Part shown: positions 9,340 through 20,213 of the stretch, piece after piece
Position numbering within the stretch: position 1 is the stretch's first letter
How the letters are laid out: each line of letters starts with the position of its first letter
Translations under genes and position numbers: made by a program
The notes under the pieces: generated by a model
The model's input: the letters and a program-made list of their open reading frames with translations, nothing else
Told to the model about the DNA's origin: nothing
Database searches by the model: none
NCBI RefSeq assembly: GCF_949152215.1
Contig: NZ_OX424407.1
Coordinates: forward strand, 248,001 to 312,000
DNA: 64,000 bases
DNA from: Lancefieldella sp. Marseille-Q7238
GTDB taxonomy: Bacteria > Actinomycetota > Coriobacteriia > Coriobacteriales > Atopobiaceae
Direction: 5' to 3'

Positions 9340-9869
9340 GCGTCATCTCCTTCTTCCTGCTCAATAAGGCCGCTTGGTATCTCTACGCAAATGGCTTTTC
9401 CGGCTGAGACGTCACGGATAAAAGCGTCAACCACGGGTATGAGAATCTCGCCTTTAGACCCGGTAACCACCCATACGTCATGGGCGGGTAAAACCAGCAC
9501 GTCGGTAATAGTACCAAGCGAGCCAAAGTGTTTGTCAACGACTTCCCGCGCAAGCAGTGAAGCCCTGTCATGCAGCTCAAAGTCCTCAGGCAAGTCCGAT
9601 TCGCATACAAGAAGCATCTTGCCAACAAGCGCTTCCGCATCTTTGATGGACGTAACCCCTTCCAAGGAGATGAGACATCCTCGCTCTTGGTCTGAGGCAA
9701 CGAAGCCAACCTCATACTCACGCGGACCCGTAAGCGAGGGAGGCACGGGCACCACGCGCATGCCCGACGTTATAACAGAAGAAAGGCCGTGAACAGGAAT
9801 AGCCACGACCTCCCCTCGTTTTCCATGCGTTTTAACGACTTGAGCAAGAGCCCGATACCGCTTGCGCAC
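9336..9869 (-). CDS. rimM: 16S rRNA processing / 30S maturation factor RimM
   Basis: 177 residues. RimM binds ribosomal protein S19 and assists maturation of the 30S head. The N-terminal barrel carries the family-like QVVKTHGKRGEVVA (the usual GxxGxRGE with variation), and the C-terminal PRC barrel contains LVLPAHDVWVV and ILIPVVDAFIRDV. It lies between khpA (3-base gap) and trmD (4-base overlap). Confidence 0.92.
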   Translation of the reverse strand: MRKRYRALAQVVKTHGKRGEVVAIPVHGLSSVITSGMRVVPVPPSLTGPREYEVGFVASDQERGCLISLEGVTSIKDAEALVGKMLLVCESDLPEDFELHDRASLLAREVVDKHFGSLGTITDVLVLPAHDVWVVTGSKGEILIPVVDAFIRDVSAGKAICVEIPSGLIEQEEGDDA

Positions 9870-9872
9870 GCT

Positions 9873-10175
9873 TTAGCCTACAACCTCAACATCTACCGCA
9901 GTACCAACGCGCTGACCTAAAGCGCGCGCGAGCGTGCGGATAGCTTTGATGGTACGACCCTTGCGGCCGATAACGCGGCCAGCGTCTTCTTCGGAACACG
10001 TCACCTCAATGAGGGAGCCGTCTTCATGATCGGTCACATCAAGCGATACGGCGCTCTCGTCATCAACGAGACCGCATACGATGTACTCCACAAGATCGGC
10101 GACCTTATCGGAAGGCATCTCTGAAAACGACTCTAGAGCGGCGTCGTCAAGCGACTCAATACTGTTTTCTGCCAC
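9873..10175 (-). CDS. khpA: KH-domain RNA-binding protein KhpA
   Basis: 100 residues, a single KH domain with the GRKGRTIKAIRTLARA loop (GxxG type). KhpA (YlqC) pairs with KhpB/Jag in Gram-positive bacteria as a global RNA chaperone linked to cell elongation; the partner is not in this window. Position between rpsP and rimM is the conserved one. Confidence 0.92.
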   Translation of the reverse strand: MAENSIESLDDAALESFSEMPSDKVADLVEYIVCGLVDDESAVSLDVTDHEDGSLIEVTCSEEDAGRVIGRKGRTIKAIRTLARALGQRVGTAVDVEVVG

Positions 10176-10177
10176 GG

Positions 10178-10543
10178 TTACTCGGTTTCCGCCTCGGTAG
10201 CCTCTGCTTCAGCGGCGGTCTCTTCTGCGGCAGCCTCAGCAGCTGCAGCGGCTTTAGCCTGTGCTTTCTTGGAAGGCTTAGCCTTCTTCTCTGCAACGGG
10301 AGCGCCAGTGCGAACAATCTCAATCAGGTGAGAGACTGTATTGGAAGGCTGAGCGCCCTTAGAGACCCACTCGTCGACTTTCTCAAGATTGATATCAATC
10401 GTCTTTGGGCTGGTCAGAGGGTTGTAGCGACCGATCTCCTCAATGTAACGACCGTCGCGAGGCATACGGCCATCAGCGACGACAACGCGATAATACGGAC
10501 GCTTCTTGGCACCATGACGGGCCAGACGAATCTTAACTGCCAA
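10178..10543 (-). CDS. rpsP: 30S ribosomal protein S16
   Basis: 121 residues. The first 80 or so ([22 protein letters not shown] onward) are S16; the rest is an Ala/Glu/Lys-rich low-complexity tail, a common actinobacterial extension. It is the first gene of the minus-strand series that runs through khpA, rimM, trmD, lepB, glyQ and glyS. The promoter must lie in the 10544-10745 region shared with the divergent DNA polymerase IV gene. Confidence 0.97.
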   Translation of the reverse strand: MAVKIRLARHGAKKRPYYRVVVADGRMPRDGRYIEEIGRYNPLTSPKTIDINLEKVDEWVSKGAQPSNTVSHLIEIVRTGAPVAEKKAKPSKKAQAKAAAAAEAAAEETAAEAEATEAETE

Positions 10544-10688
10544 TGAAAACTCCTTCAGTCAAGCGGCGCATCGGTTTGGTTGATAGGCTGCACCGCAAAG
10601 CCACAAACGGATTACTAGTTTACAGCAATGCGTTCACCTCGCAAGATATATTTTTAACCTCGCAAAATGAGCACGACTCTATATCTGT

Positions 10689-10746
10689 GAAACATTTGTT
10701 CTGTTTTATCGAACATACGCCCTATAAATGCACTATACTTGTGGCA
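10689..10746 (+). promoter_or_regulatory. Possible SOS box and promoter giving a leaderless dinB transcript
   Basis: AAAC-ATTT-GTTC (10690-10701) is one base from the Gram-positive LexA core GAAC-N4-GTTC, and a second half-site GAAC lies at 10711. A -10-like TATACT (10734-10739) ends 6 bases before the ATG at 10746, so the expected transcription start is at or next to the start codon. There is no Shine-Dalgarno sequence. No good -35 is visible. SOS control of dinB is common; here it is inferred. Confidence 0.45.
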
Positions 10747-12101
10747 TGAAAGAGATACGAAACAGACCCGGTATGCCACCCTCCAGCGAGAAGAGCGCGT
10801 CTTTTGAGAGCGCTGATGTAAACAGCGCTGACAGGTGGGACGCTCCTGCTATAGGCCTTATGGATCTCGACGCTTTTTTCGCCTCAGTTGAACAGCTTGA
10901 CCACCCTGACTGGAGAGGAAAACCCGTTATCGTGGGAGGCTCTCCTCACAAGCGAGGCGTCGTCTCAACAGCTTCCTACGAAGCTCGAACGTTCGGCGTC
11001 CACTCGGCCATGCCCTCCGCTACAGCGGCGCGCCTGTGCCCTCAGGCAATCTGGACGTCCGGCTCCTACGCTCGCTACAAAGAGCTGAGTCAAAACGTCA
11101 TGTCCATTCTTCTCGATGAAACACCCCTCGTTGAGCAGGTCTCCATTGACGAAGCCTTTTTTGACGTCACGCCCGGTCGGTTTTCTCGCGAGCATCCCAT
11201 CGAAATTTGCCGGCGCATTCAGCGCCGCGTCGCCGAACTTGGGATTACCTGCTCAATCGGTCTTGGAGTCAACAAGACGGTTGCCAAAATCGCTTCCGAG
11301 CGAGAAAAACCACGCGGCCTCACCGTGGTGCTTCCTGGAAGCGAGCGGCGTTTTCTGGCTCCTCTTCCCGTTGAGGCCATGAGCGGCATCGGCCCTTCAA
11401 CAGCGAAGGTATTGCATTCGTTTGGCATCAAAACGCTTGGAGAGCTGTCCCGCGCCAATACAGCTCGCCTTGAGGGAGCGCTTGGCGTCAGCGGTCCCCG
11501 TCTCATCCGCCGTGCCGGTGGCCTTGAGGTGTCAGTCGTGTCCGAGGCGGCGGCGCCCAGTGAAGCAAAATCCGTATCAAACGAGCGCACCTTCAAGGAA
11601 GACCTTACCGATGAAACAGAGATTCGCGCCGCCATACGCCACATCTCATGTATCGTCGGACGGCGCCTCAGAAAGAACGGACTGAAGGGTTGTACCGTAA
11701 CGCTCAAGGTAAAAAACTCCGTATCTTCATCGCACACCGCGCAAAAAACACTTTCCGCCATGACTGACCAGGAGGATCAGTTTGGCCCTGTCGCAGAAGA
11801 GCTCCTGCAGGAAGTCTGGCATAACGGTCAGCCGGTGCGCCTTTTAGGAGTCGGTATCAGCGGTTTTGACACCGGCGCGCAAAGGCCGATACAGCCGGCG
11901 CTTTTTGATGAGCAGGATCTTACGCCCTCAGACGCCACCCGACAGGGCAAAAAGAAGACACGCTCTCATCGACCTCCCCTTTCCGGCGTGACCGACGCCT
12001 TAAAGGACAAATTCGGAAGTGACGTTATAAAGTACGGACGCGATCTCCGCTTTGAAGACCGCATCTCGGATACCATGCCCATGGGCAAAAATGACGTATA
12101 G
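10746..12101 (+). CDS. dinB: DNA polymerase IV (Y-family translesion polymerase)
   Basis: 451 residues from the ATG chosen at 10746 (a frame from 10728 is possible but has no ribosome site either). Motifs: LMDLDAFFASVEQ with the first catalytic Asp, SYEARTFGVHSAMP, SIDEAFFDV with the catalytic Asp-Glu, and the helix-hairpin-helix region AMSGIGPSTAKVL. Near the C-terminus QPALFDEQ fits the beta-clamp binding consensus QxxLF, so the enzyme should load on the sliding clamp. It is divergent from rpsP and convergent with rsfS. Confidence 0.94.
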   Translation: MKEIRNRPGMPPSSEKSASFESADVNSADRWDAPAIGLMDLDAFFASVEQLDHPDWRGKPVIVGGSPHKRGVVSTASYEARTFGVHSAMPSATAARLCPQAIWTSGSYARYKELSQNVMSILLDETPLVEQVSIDEAFFDVTPGRFSREHPIEICRRIQRRVAELGITCSIGLGVNKTVAKIASEREKPRGLTVVLPGSERRFLAPLPVEAMSGIGPSTAKVLHSFGIKTLGELSRANTARLEGALGVSGPRLIRRAGGLEVSVVSEAAAPSEAKSVSNERTFKEDLTDETEIRAAIRHISCIVGRRLRKNGLKGCTVTLKVKNSVSSSHTAQKTLSAMTDQEDQFGPVAEELLQEVWHNGQPVRLLGVGISGFDTGAQRPIQPALFDEQDLTPSDATRQGKKKTRSHRPPLSGVTDALKDKFGSDVIKYGRDLRFEDRISDTMPMGKNDV

Positions 12102-12111
12102 CAGCTGTTTT

Positions 12112-12146
12112 CTACGCTTCAAGACCCATTCTTACGCTTCAAGACC
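12112..12146. repeat. Tandem duplication of the rsfS 3' end
   Basis: CTACGCTTCAAGACC (12112-12126) repeats the last codons and stop of rsfS, TTACGCTTCAAGACC (12132-12146), with a 20-base period. On the minus strand both copies read Gly-Leu-Glu-Ala-stop. Compare the similar duplications at 39196, 40371 and 61275. Confidence 0.8.
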
Positions 12147-12491
12147 AACGTCAACGCGCGGCGCGTCTTCCCACAGGCGCTCCAAGCGGTAATAGTCTCG
12201 CACTTCCGGCTGAAATACATGAATGACAACGGAACCGTAGTCCACAAGAATCCATTTCAAGCCTTCGCGGCCTTCTGTGGAAAGCGGGTTAAGACCAGTA
12301 TTTTTACGGATCTTCTCGCGGATTTCGTCCACGATGGAGTCGGCCATGCGAGCGTTATCTCCGGTGCAGATGACAAAATAATCGCAGACGTCGGTTTGAT
12401 CGGACAGGTCAAGGACGAGAATGTCCTTCGCTTTCTTATCATCAGCGGCAACAGCTGCGATTCGAGCAAGTTCAAATGGGGTTACAGCCAT
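12132..12491 (-). CDS. rsfS: Ribosomal silencing factor RsfS
   Basis: 119 residues; binds L14 on the 50S subunit and blocks subunit joining when nutrients are short. Family stretches: DILVLDLSDQTDVCDYFVICTGDN, followed by GREGLKWILVDYGSVVIHVFQPEVRDYYRLERLW. Last gene of obgE-nadD-yqeK-rsfS, 7 bases after yqeK. Its final codons and stop are duplicated just downstream. Confidence 0.95.
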   Translation of the reverse strand: MAVTPFELARIAAVAADDKKAKDILVLDLSDQTDVCDYFVICTGDNARMADSIVDEIREKIRKNTGLNPLSTEGREGLKWILVDYGSVVIHVFQPEVRDYYRLERLWEDAPRVDVGLEA

Positions 12492-12498
12492 TAAGGCC

Positions 12499-13190
12499 CT
12501 ACCTTTCTGTTCTTTTTGTCACGTCCGGCTCAGTCTCTTTGAGCGGGCACCCAATCATAGCATTGTATATGTCAACGGACTTTGGATACAAGTACTTGCC
12601 GGATTCCACAACGTACAAAAGCGTTGAGGTAAAGCTCGCGCGATACAGCGCCTCAAGAGAAACGTGACGCACAAAAAGCTCACGCGAGCGCACAATGCTT
12701 GGATACGATGCTCGCAGCGGCTCGATAAGGTCCGCGACATATATGATCTTATCGAGGTCGGACATCACAAGGTCAGCGGTCGTATGCTTTGCAATGGCGC
12801 TCAAAATCTCTTCCGAAAGCCATGGATAGAGCTTGGGAAGCTCACGCGCGGCGAGAGGACCATGAAGCAAGCTGATAATCTTCACATACGCGACGCCCAT
12901 CTCAAGCTGGTACTTCTCGGCAAGTAAAAGCGTATCCTCGTTAGAAAGGCCCTTCTCCCAGTCATGGAGAATGCCTGCGACGCGCGCGGGATACGGATCT
13001 ATCCCGTACGCGACAGCCATAGTTTCGGCCATGTGGCCAACGGAAATGCTGTGCGCGAAGCGCTTCGGGTTTTGCAAGCGCATATGCGCGTCAAGATCTC
13101 GCTCAAGCTCTTCGATAATCGCCTGCTGCTTTGAGGTGTAAATAACCGTTGCGAATTTGATAACCGTGTTCTTGTGGTCTGAGGGCGCAC

Positions 13191-13194
<4 letters not shown>
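12499..13194 (-). CDS. yqeK: HD-domain dinucleoside tetraphosphate hydrolase, YqeK-like
   Basis: 231 residues. HD phosphohydrolase fold with HSISVGHMAETM, the metal-binding HD pair in AGILHDWEKG, KHTTADLVMSDLDKIIYVADLIEPLR as in YqeK. YqeK of Firmicutes hydrolyses Ap4A symmetrically. It starts by ATGA overlap with nadD and is followed by rsfS, the conserved order. An N-terminal stretch of about 35 residues precedes the domain. Confidence 0.9.
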
Positions 13195-15393
<2,199 letters not shown>

Positions 15394-16143
15394 CTAGAGA
15401 ACCGCTATGCCAATAATAAACATGAGGCCGACAACAAGTATGACGTCATCAGATATACGCATTGGATAGCGCTTGAGCGCGGAATCCCGCGTGCGCAGAT
15501 AAAACCCACGCTGTTCGGCTGAGAGCGCTGTAGCGTCAGCTTTTTTCACCGAAGAAATCATCAGCGGAACAATAAGCGGGAGTTGCAGTTTCAGGCGGCG
15601 AAAAGGATTTTTTGCGTCAAACTCCACGCCGCGCGCCGTCTGGGCCTCCTTGATTTTCTCCATTTCCTGCGAAAAAACAGGGACGAAACGAATAGCGGTA
15701 GTGATGGTAAACGCGTATCGATACGGAATATGGAGCACTTCGACGCAGGCGCTCGTCAGGTCCTCCATGCGGGTAAGGCTCATCATCGAAAGGAGCGGCA
15801 GCGCCAACGCGATGGTGCGCAGCGCAACATTTGTCGCCTGAGCAAGACCATAGTCGGTGACAATGTAGAACACCGGCGTGCCCGAACGCGCAATGAGCGC
15901 CTGAACGACAAACATGCAAGCGCCTATAACAAAAAACGCTCCCAAGAGCCGAAACGCCTTTTTGGCATTGCCTGCCACGATATTGATAAGCAGCGTGGCT
16001 GCGATAACAGCAATAATCTCAGGGTAGCCGGGAGCTACAATGCCCGCCGTGAAAAGCTCGATGGCGAGAAAGACCTTAGCAACCGGATTTGCGCGATGCA
16101 AAAAGCTCGTGCCTTCCGTGTAATCAATAATGCTACCTGACAT
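15394..16143 (-). CDS. ECF transporter transmembrane (T) component
   Basis: 249 residues with about five to six membrane segments. It couples the ATPases to the substrate-binding S protein. The coupling-helix motif of EcfT/CbiQ proteins is visible as ARGVEF (Ala-Arg-Gly) in KEAQTARGVEFDAKNPF, and a second at SAEQRGFYLR. Start at 16143 because GGAGGT lies 7 bases upstream; it overlaps the ATPase stop by 11 bases. Last gene of the attenuator-controlled S-AA-T operon; obgE follows after 75 bases. Confidence 0.88.
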   Translation of the reverse strand: MSGSIIDYTEGTSFLHRANPVAKVFLAIELFTAGIVAPGYPEIIAVIAATLLINIVAGNAKKAFRLLGAFFVIGACMFVVQALIARSGTPVFYIVTDYGLAQATNVALRTIALALPLLSMMSLTRMEDLTSACVEVLHIPYRYAFTITTAIRFVPVFSQEMEKIKEAQTARGVEFDAKNPFRRLKLQLPLIVPLMISSVKKADATALSAEQRGFYLRTRDSALKRYPMRISDDVILVVGLMFIIGIAVL

Positions 16144-18070
16144 CTGAGACCTCCGAACCGCCGCGGCCTTTGGTGGTATTGCGATGGCGATGATGTTCTT
16201 CAACGGCTTCTCTGACAAATTTCTCGGCCGCCGCGCGAGAGGTGGCGTCGCTCACAATACGCTCAGTCATCCGACCAATCTCAGACACTGTTGTCAGTCC
16301 TGTATAGGCGGCGTCAACGCGCTCCGAGAGCACGCGCGCAATCTGTACCACCTGAGGCGGTTCAATAGCGGCGAGGCGCATAACAGCATTTTGTGCAAAA
16401 ACTTCAGCCAGAGGACCATCAGCGATGAGGGAACCGTGCGCCATAACTGCCGCGCGACTCGCAAAGTCAGAAACGACCTCCATGTCATGGCAGGCCATCA
16501 AAACGGCGCAGCCCTTCTCGCGCAGCTTTTCAACCTCGTGCATGACGGTCATGCACTCACGATAGTCAAGGCCGCTTGTCGGCTCATCGAGCACAAGCAC
16601 GTCAGGCTCGCACACGACCACGGACGCCAAGGCTACCATTTGGCACTGACCGCGAGAAAGCGTAAACGGAGAAGCCTGAGCGTCAAGTCCAAAGCCGTCG
16701 ATAACGTCTTTCGCCCGCTCATGCGCTTCTGATTGCGGTACTCCTTTGAGCTCCAGTCCAAAAGCGACCTCATCGAGAACCGTGTCTTTGCAGATTTGGT
16801 GGTCGGGATTTTGAAAGAGCGTGCTGACATGGTGGGCAATCTCGCTGGTGCGCTGAGAAACAGTGGATGTTCCCATAATGCGAACATCACCGCTTTGCGG
16901 CTTCAATAAGCCGTTGACCAGCTTGGTAATGGTTGTCTTTCCAGCGCCGTTTTGACCGATAAGCGCCACAATCTCACCGGGATTTACGGAAAAGGTCACA
17001 TGGTCAACGCCGTCATTGCTGCTCTCATAGCGAAACGAAACGTCAAGCAGCTCAAGCGATGGCTCAACTTCCTCTCCCTCCGGCTGAGACAGAACCTTTT
17101 TGAATGGACCGCTGTCAGCAGCCGTCACAGGACCACCGATGAGCGGCAAATACGTTGGAGAAAGAGACGCGTCTTTAGAGGTGAGCGGAGTCTGCACGTC
17201 GTAGGAGACCCCCCTGCTCTTCCCCACCGCGCGCGCGACAAGGCCGCAGGCGTCTTGGACTGTCAGCGAAACGTCTTTCTCGCCCGCATAGCCAAGTTTA
17301 CGCAGGTAATTGGAAATGCGTGTAGCCCGAGGACTGTCAACGCCAAGTTCGCGCAAGGCCGCTGAGCGCGCAAAGACTTCGCTTGTGGAGCCGCAGGCGG
17401 CAATGGCGCCGTCTGCCAGTACGAGGACGCGTGAGCAATATGTGGCGAGAAGGGCGACCTTTTGCTCCACGACAATGACCGTGATGCGCTCAGTGCGATT
17501 GAGCTCGGCGAGCGTTTCAAAAATGGTGCGTGAAGAGACGGGGTCAAGGGCGGCGGTCGGCTCGTCAAGGACCATCACGCGCGGACGCAGCGCCAGCATG
17601 GCGGCAAGGGCGACCTTTTGCTTTTGGCCGCCGGAAAGCGTCGCAATTTCGCGGTAGCGCAGATCGGATATACCAACGGTATCCAAAGCGTACGTCAAAC
17701 GATCCATAATCTGCTCGCGGGGAACATCAAAATTTTCAAGCCCGAAGAGAAGTTCATCCTCTACAATGCCGGCAACCATCTGCGCGTCAATATCCTGAAG
17801 AATGAGGCCGATTGAACAAGAGATGTCGGTCAGGGTAACGTCACAGGTATCCTGCCCGTCAACCAACACCGCTCCATACAGCGTGCCGCGGTAGTGGTGC
17901 GGAATCGCGCCGGACATAAGCGAGGTGAGCGTCGTTTTTCCTGCCCCCGAAGGCCCTACGATACCGAGAAACTCTCCTTCGCTGAGCTGGAAGTGTATGC
18001 CTGAAAGCGCGGGCGTTTTGCTGTCGGGATAGCTAAACGTCACATGTTGAAAATCAAGTACGGAGTGCAT
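16133..18070 (-). CDS. ECF transporter ATPase, two ABC domains in one chain
   Basis: 645 residues holding both ATPase domains of an ECF transporter. Domain 1: Walker A GPSGAGKTT, signature LSGGQKQK, Walker B VMVLDEPTAALD. Domain 2 (from about residue 340): Walker A GQNGAGKTT, signature LSRGQ (variant of LSGGQ), Walker B VLVLDEPTSGLD. Start at 18070; the frame continues to 18118 but the ATG at 18070 follows GGCGAGAAG, the only SD-like purine stretch. A C-terminal extension of about 90 residues follows domain 2. The 128 bases between it and the S gene may hold an internal promoter. Confidence 0.9.
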   Translation of the reverse strand: MHSVLDFQHVTFSYPDSKTPALSGIHFQLSEGEFLGIVGPSGAGKTTLTSLMSGAIPHHYRGTLYGAVLVDGQDTCDVTLTDISCSIGLILQDIDAQMVAGIVEDELLFGLENFDVPREQIMDRLTYALDTVGISDLRYREIATLSGGQKQKVALAAMLALRPRVMVLDEPTAALDPVSSRTIFETLAELNRTERITVIVVEQKVALLATYCSRVLVLADGAIAACGSTSEVFARSAALRELGVDSPRATRISNYLRKLGYAGEKDVSLTVQDACGLVARAVGKSRGVSYDVQTPLTSKDASLSPTYLPLIGGPVTAADSGPFKKVLSQPEGEEVEPSLELLDVSFRYESSNDGVDHVTFSVNPGEIVALIGQNGAGKTTITKLVNGLLKPQSGDVRIMGTSTVSQRTSEIAHHVSTLFQNPDHQICKDTVLDEVAFGLELKGVPQSEAHERAKDVIDGFGLDAQASPFTLSRGQCQMVALASVVVCEPDVLVLDEPTSGLDYRECMTVMHEVEKLREKGCAVLMACHDMEVVSDFASRAAVMAHGSLIADGPLAEVFAQNAVMRLAAIEPPQVVQIARVLSERVDAAYTGLTTVSEIGRMTERIVSDATSRAAAEKFVREAVEEHHRHRNTTKGRGGSEVSDVR

Positions 18071-18198
18071 GTTCTTCTCGCCATTCATAGCTACGATTGA
18101 AGTTTGATGTAACGGCATATACGAGTGTATACAAGAAACGTCCGCTGTTCAGCAAAAATCGTCAAAAGAACACCGAAAGGCGGCCTTTTTGAAGCGGA

Positions 18199-18783
18199 TC
18201 AGCGGCGTGTCGCTTTGGACAGAGGTTCCGCAAGCGCCTGCACCACGATAGCGTTGAAAAGCGCCGTGCACAAAATGACGGGAATCATGACGAGAAAGAG
18301 GTCAAGACCGGCATGTTTAGCGGGAACGGCAATCGCGGCAAAAATCAGACCGGAAACGGCAGTCGTTACAAAGGATCCTACAAAGGGCATAATTCTGCTC
18401 TCGGCGAAGGCGCTTTTGGTAAAGGCAAACATCACGAGCGCGGCAATTGATTCCGCGACCAAATCGGCTCCAGGAAGCGAGGTGGTGATTTGAATGACCG
18501 CGCCGGCGATAAGGCCGATAATAACCGATTGCACCGCGTTCGGCTTGAGCAAAAGGATCGCTAGGCAAAATGAGGCGATAACAAACTCCGGGGCAATGCC
18601 CACCGCGCTGATTGCCTTGCCGACGGTCAAATCAAGAATGAGACCGGCGGCAATGAGTACCGCCACTGTTACCAGCGATGTTACATCAAGGGCCCCCTGT
18701 CGACTTGATTGAACCGCAATACGCGGCTGTTTGAGGTCTTGGCTGTTCAAGTTCTGGCTGCGATGAGACTTTTGGACTGTCAT
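18199..18783 (-). CDS. ECF transporter substrate-binding (S) component, predicted tryptophan or related
   Basis: 194 residues, five to six membrane helices after a polar N-terminal tail of about 40 residues. The helix pattern and small residues (LTVGKAISAVGIAPEFVIASFCLAILLLKPN) are ECF-S-like. No sequence motif names the substrate. The leader upstream (18893-19060) encodes three consecutive Trp codons before a terminator, so tryptophan or a precursor is the best prediction. Start at 18783 has AAGGAA 8 bases upstream (a GTG at 18798 is possible). Confidence 0.75.
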   Translation of the reverse strand: MTVQKSHRSQNLNSQDLKQPRIAVQSSRQGALDVTSLVTVAVLIAAGLILDLTVGKAISAVGIAPEFVIASFCLAILLLKPNAVQSVIIGLIAGAVIQITTSLPGADLVAESIAALVMFAFTKSAFAESRIMPFVGSFVTTAVSGLIFAAIAVPAKHAGLDLFLVMIPVILCTALFNAIVVQALAEPLSKATRR

Positions 18784-18892
18784 ATGCGTTCCTTTCACGC
18801 GTTTCTTATTATCTATTACGTTGTTACCTGCGTTGCTCTGCTGCGTTCTCTTTTACGTTTTTCTTTTCATACTTTCTCGCGATTTCGGCAAT

Positions 18893-18922
18893 AAAAAAAG
18901 CCCCCGGTCTTTCCGGGAGCCC
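18893..18922 (-). terminator. Attenuator terminator before the ECF S gene
   Basis: On the minus strand GGCTCCCGG-AAAGA-CCGGGGGC runs into seven T (18893-18899). It lies 34 bases beyond the leader-peptide stop and 110 bases before the S-component start. GAGGG at the base of its 5' arm can pair with CCCTC, which comes shortly after the Trp codons, giving a plausible alternative antiterminator pairing. It is well separated from the rpmA terminator at 19273-19299. Confidence 0.8.
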
Positions 18923-18955
18923 TCACATATGCCAAACAGCATGAGTGACTCACAG

Positions 18956-19060
18956 TCAACCGAAGAGGGACAGAGTACGCCACCACCAGTTTTTACGGGA
19001 TGCGGTTGCAGTGGAGTTTGTCGCTGAAGCGCAGCTTATTGCTGCTGGATTAGAGCTCAT
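18956..19060 (-). CDS. Trp-rich leader peptide (transcription attenuator)
   Basis: 34-codon open frame with a good ribosome site (GGAAGGGAG about 7 bases before the ATG at 19060). Codons 25-27 are three consecutive TGG (Trp); the peptide ends SRKNWWWRTLSLFG. It is followed by a strong terminator hairpin and then the ECF S gene. Adjacent Trp codons in a short translated leader ahead of a terminator is the classic architecture of the trp attenuator: ribosome stalling at low charged tRNA-Trp would favour read-through. The peptide itself is probably not functional after synthesis. Confidence 0.8.
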   Translation of the reverse strand: MSSNPAAISCASATNSTATASRKNWWWRTLSLFG

Positions 19061-19272
19061 AGATAGTCTCCCTTCCTCTACAACAAGGCTGACACGGCTA
19101 AAACAGTGTCGGCAACTCAAACACACGATTACAACCTGTGAGCAAGGATACCAATTCCTCTTCACGGAGTTTTCAAAAAAGGAATCATGAAACAGCTTTG
19201 AAACGTTGAAGCGTTCGAAGATGTGAGCTATGAAGCGTTTAAGGGCGCTAACACTACAAGCATCCCTATGCC

Positions 19273-19299
19273 AAAAAAGGGACCCCGAAGGGTCCCTTT
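19273..19299 (-). terminator. Terminator of rplU-rpmA
   Basis: Perfect 10-base stem AAAGGGACCC (19276-19285) with its complement at 19290-19299 and a four-base loop, followed on the minus strand by a T-run. It lies 34 bases after the rpmA stop. Confidence 0.9.
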
Positions 19300-19332
19300 G
19301 CAAAAACAACAGCAAACGAATTGCCGATTATG

Positions 19333-19587
19333 TTACGCCTGCGCCTCAATGACGTTGACGACATGCTTGACGCCGCGCTTGAACTCGACAACGCCATCAA
19401 CGAGCGCGAAAAGCGTATCGTCCTTGCCGCGGCCGACGTTAACGCCAGGGGTAATGTGGGTGCCGCGCTGACGAACAATAATCTGACCAGCCTTGATGGC
19501 CTGGCCACCGTAAATTTTGGTACCCAGACGCTGCGCCTGAGAATCGCGGCCGTTACGGGACGAACCGAGACCTTTCTTGTGTGCCAT
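19333..19587 (-). CDS. rpmA: 50S ribosomal protein L27
   Basis: 84 residues. The N-terminus [20 protein letters not shown] starts without the Firmicutes-type cleavable extension, and [18 protein letters not shown] is the conserved L27 stretch near the peptidyl-transferase centre. It follows rplU by 94 bases and ends at a strong terminator. Confidence 0.98.
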   Translation of the reverse strand: MAHKKGLGSSRNGRDSQAQRLGTKIYGGQAIKAGQIIVRQRGTHITPGVNVGRGKDDTLFALVDGVVEFKRGVKHVVNVIEAQA

Positions 19588-19681
19588 AGTGCTACCTGCC
19601 TATCTTAAAATAATCTGAAACGTTGAAAGCCGCTTACGTGAAGAGTTGAAGGTACTGATGCAACCAAACATCCAGACGCCG

Positions 19682-20032
19682 TTACTCGGCTGATTCGTCG
19701 GATGCCTTAGACGCAGCCTTGCGCGTGGTCGGAAGAGAAGTGACCTTCAGCTTGGTAAGCTGCTGACGGTGTCCGTTGGTACGGTGGTAGCGCTTGCGCT
19801 TGTGGAGCTTGAAAACAAGGACTTTTTTATCCTTGAACTGCTCAAGAACCTCGCAGGTGACCTTCTTAGAAGAGAGGTCAGACGGATTGACAATGGTCTT
19901 CTTGCCGTCATTAAGCATGAGAACGTCAAGCTTGACCTTGTCGCCAGGCTGCGCGTCAAGCTTCTCGACAGCGATAATGTCATCTTTGGCAACCTTATAC
20001 TGCTTGCCACCAGTTGCTACGATTGCGTACAT
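19682..20032 (-). CDS. rplU: 50S ribosomal protein L21
   Basis: 116 residues with MYAIVATGGKQYKVAKDD, VFKLHKRKRYHRTNGHRQQLTKLKV near the C-terminus; a short Ser/Ala/Glu tail follows. First gene of rplU-rpmA. About 180 bases upstream (20033-20213) are non-coding and GC-rich with possible hairpins; they may be an autoregulatory L21 leader and contain GGCGAGAA at 20162. Confidence 0.98.
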   Translation of the reverse strand: MYAIVATGGKQYKVAKDDIIAVEKLDAQPGDKVKLDVLMLNDGKKTIVNPSDLSSKKVTCEVLEQFKDKKVLVFKLHKRKRYHRTNGHRQQLTKLKVTSLPTTRKAASKASDESAE

Positions 20033-20213
20033 GTGTGTAACCCTTCATTGCTGAAAACGTGCAACGATTATCAATGAGACCGGTTTCTGGAACCCGAGCA
20101 AAGGTATCCAACGCCGTAACCTGTGGCGCGCGCGGGAAACTGTCGGCGCCCCATGTCCCTCGGCGAGAAACACAGCTCGGAACAGTCTACCATAAGAATC
20201 TCAAATTACCAGA

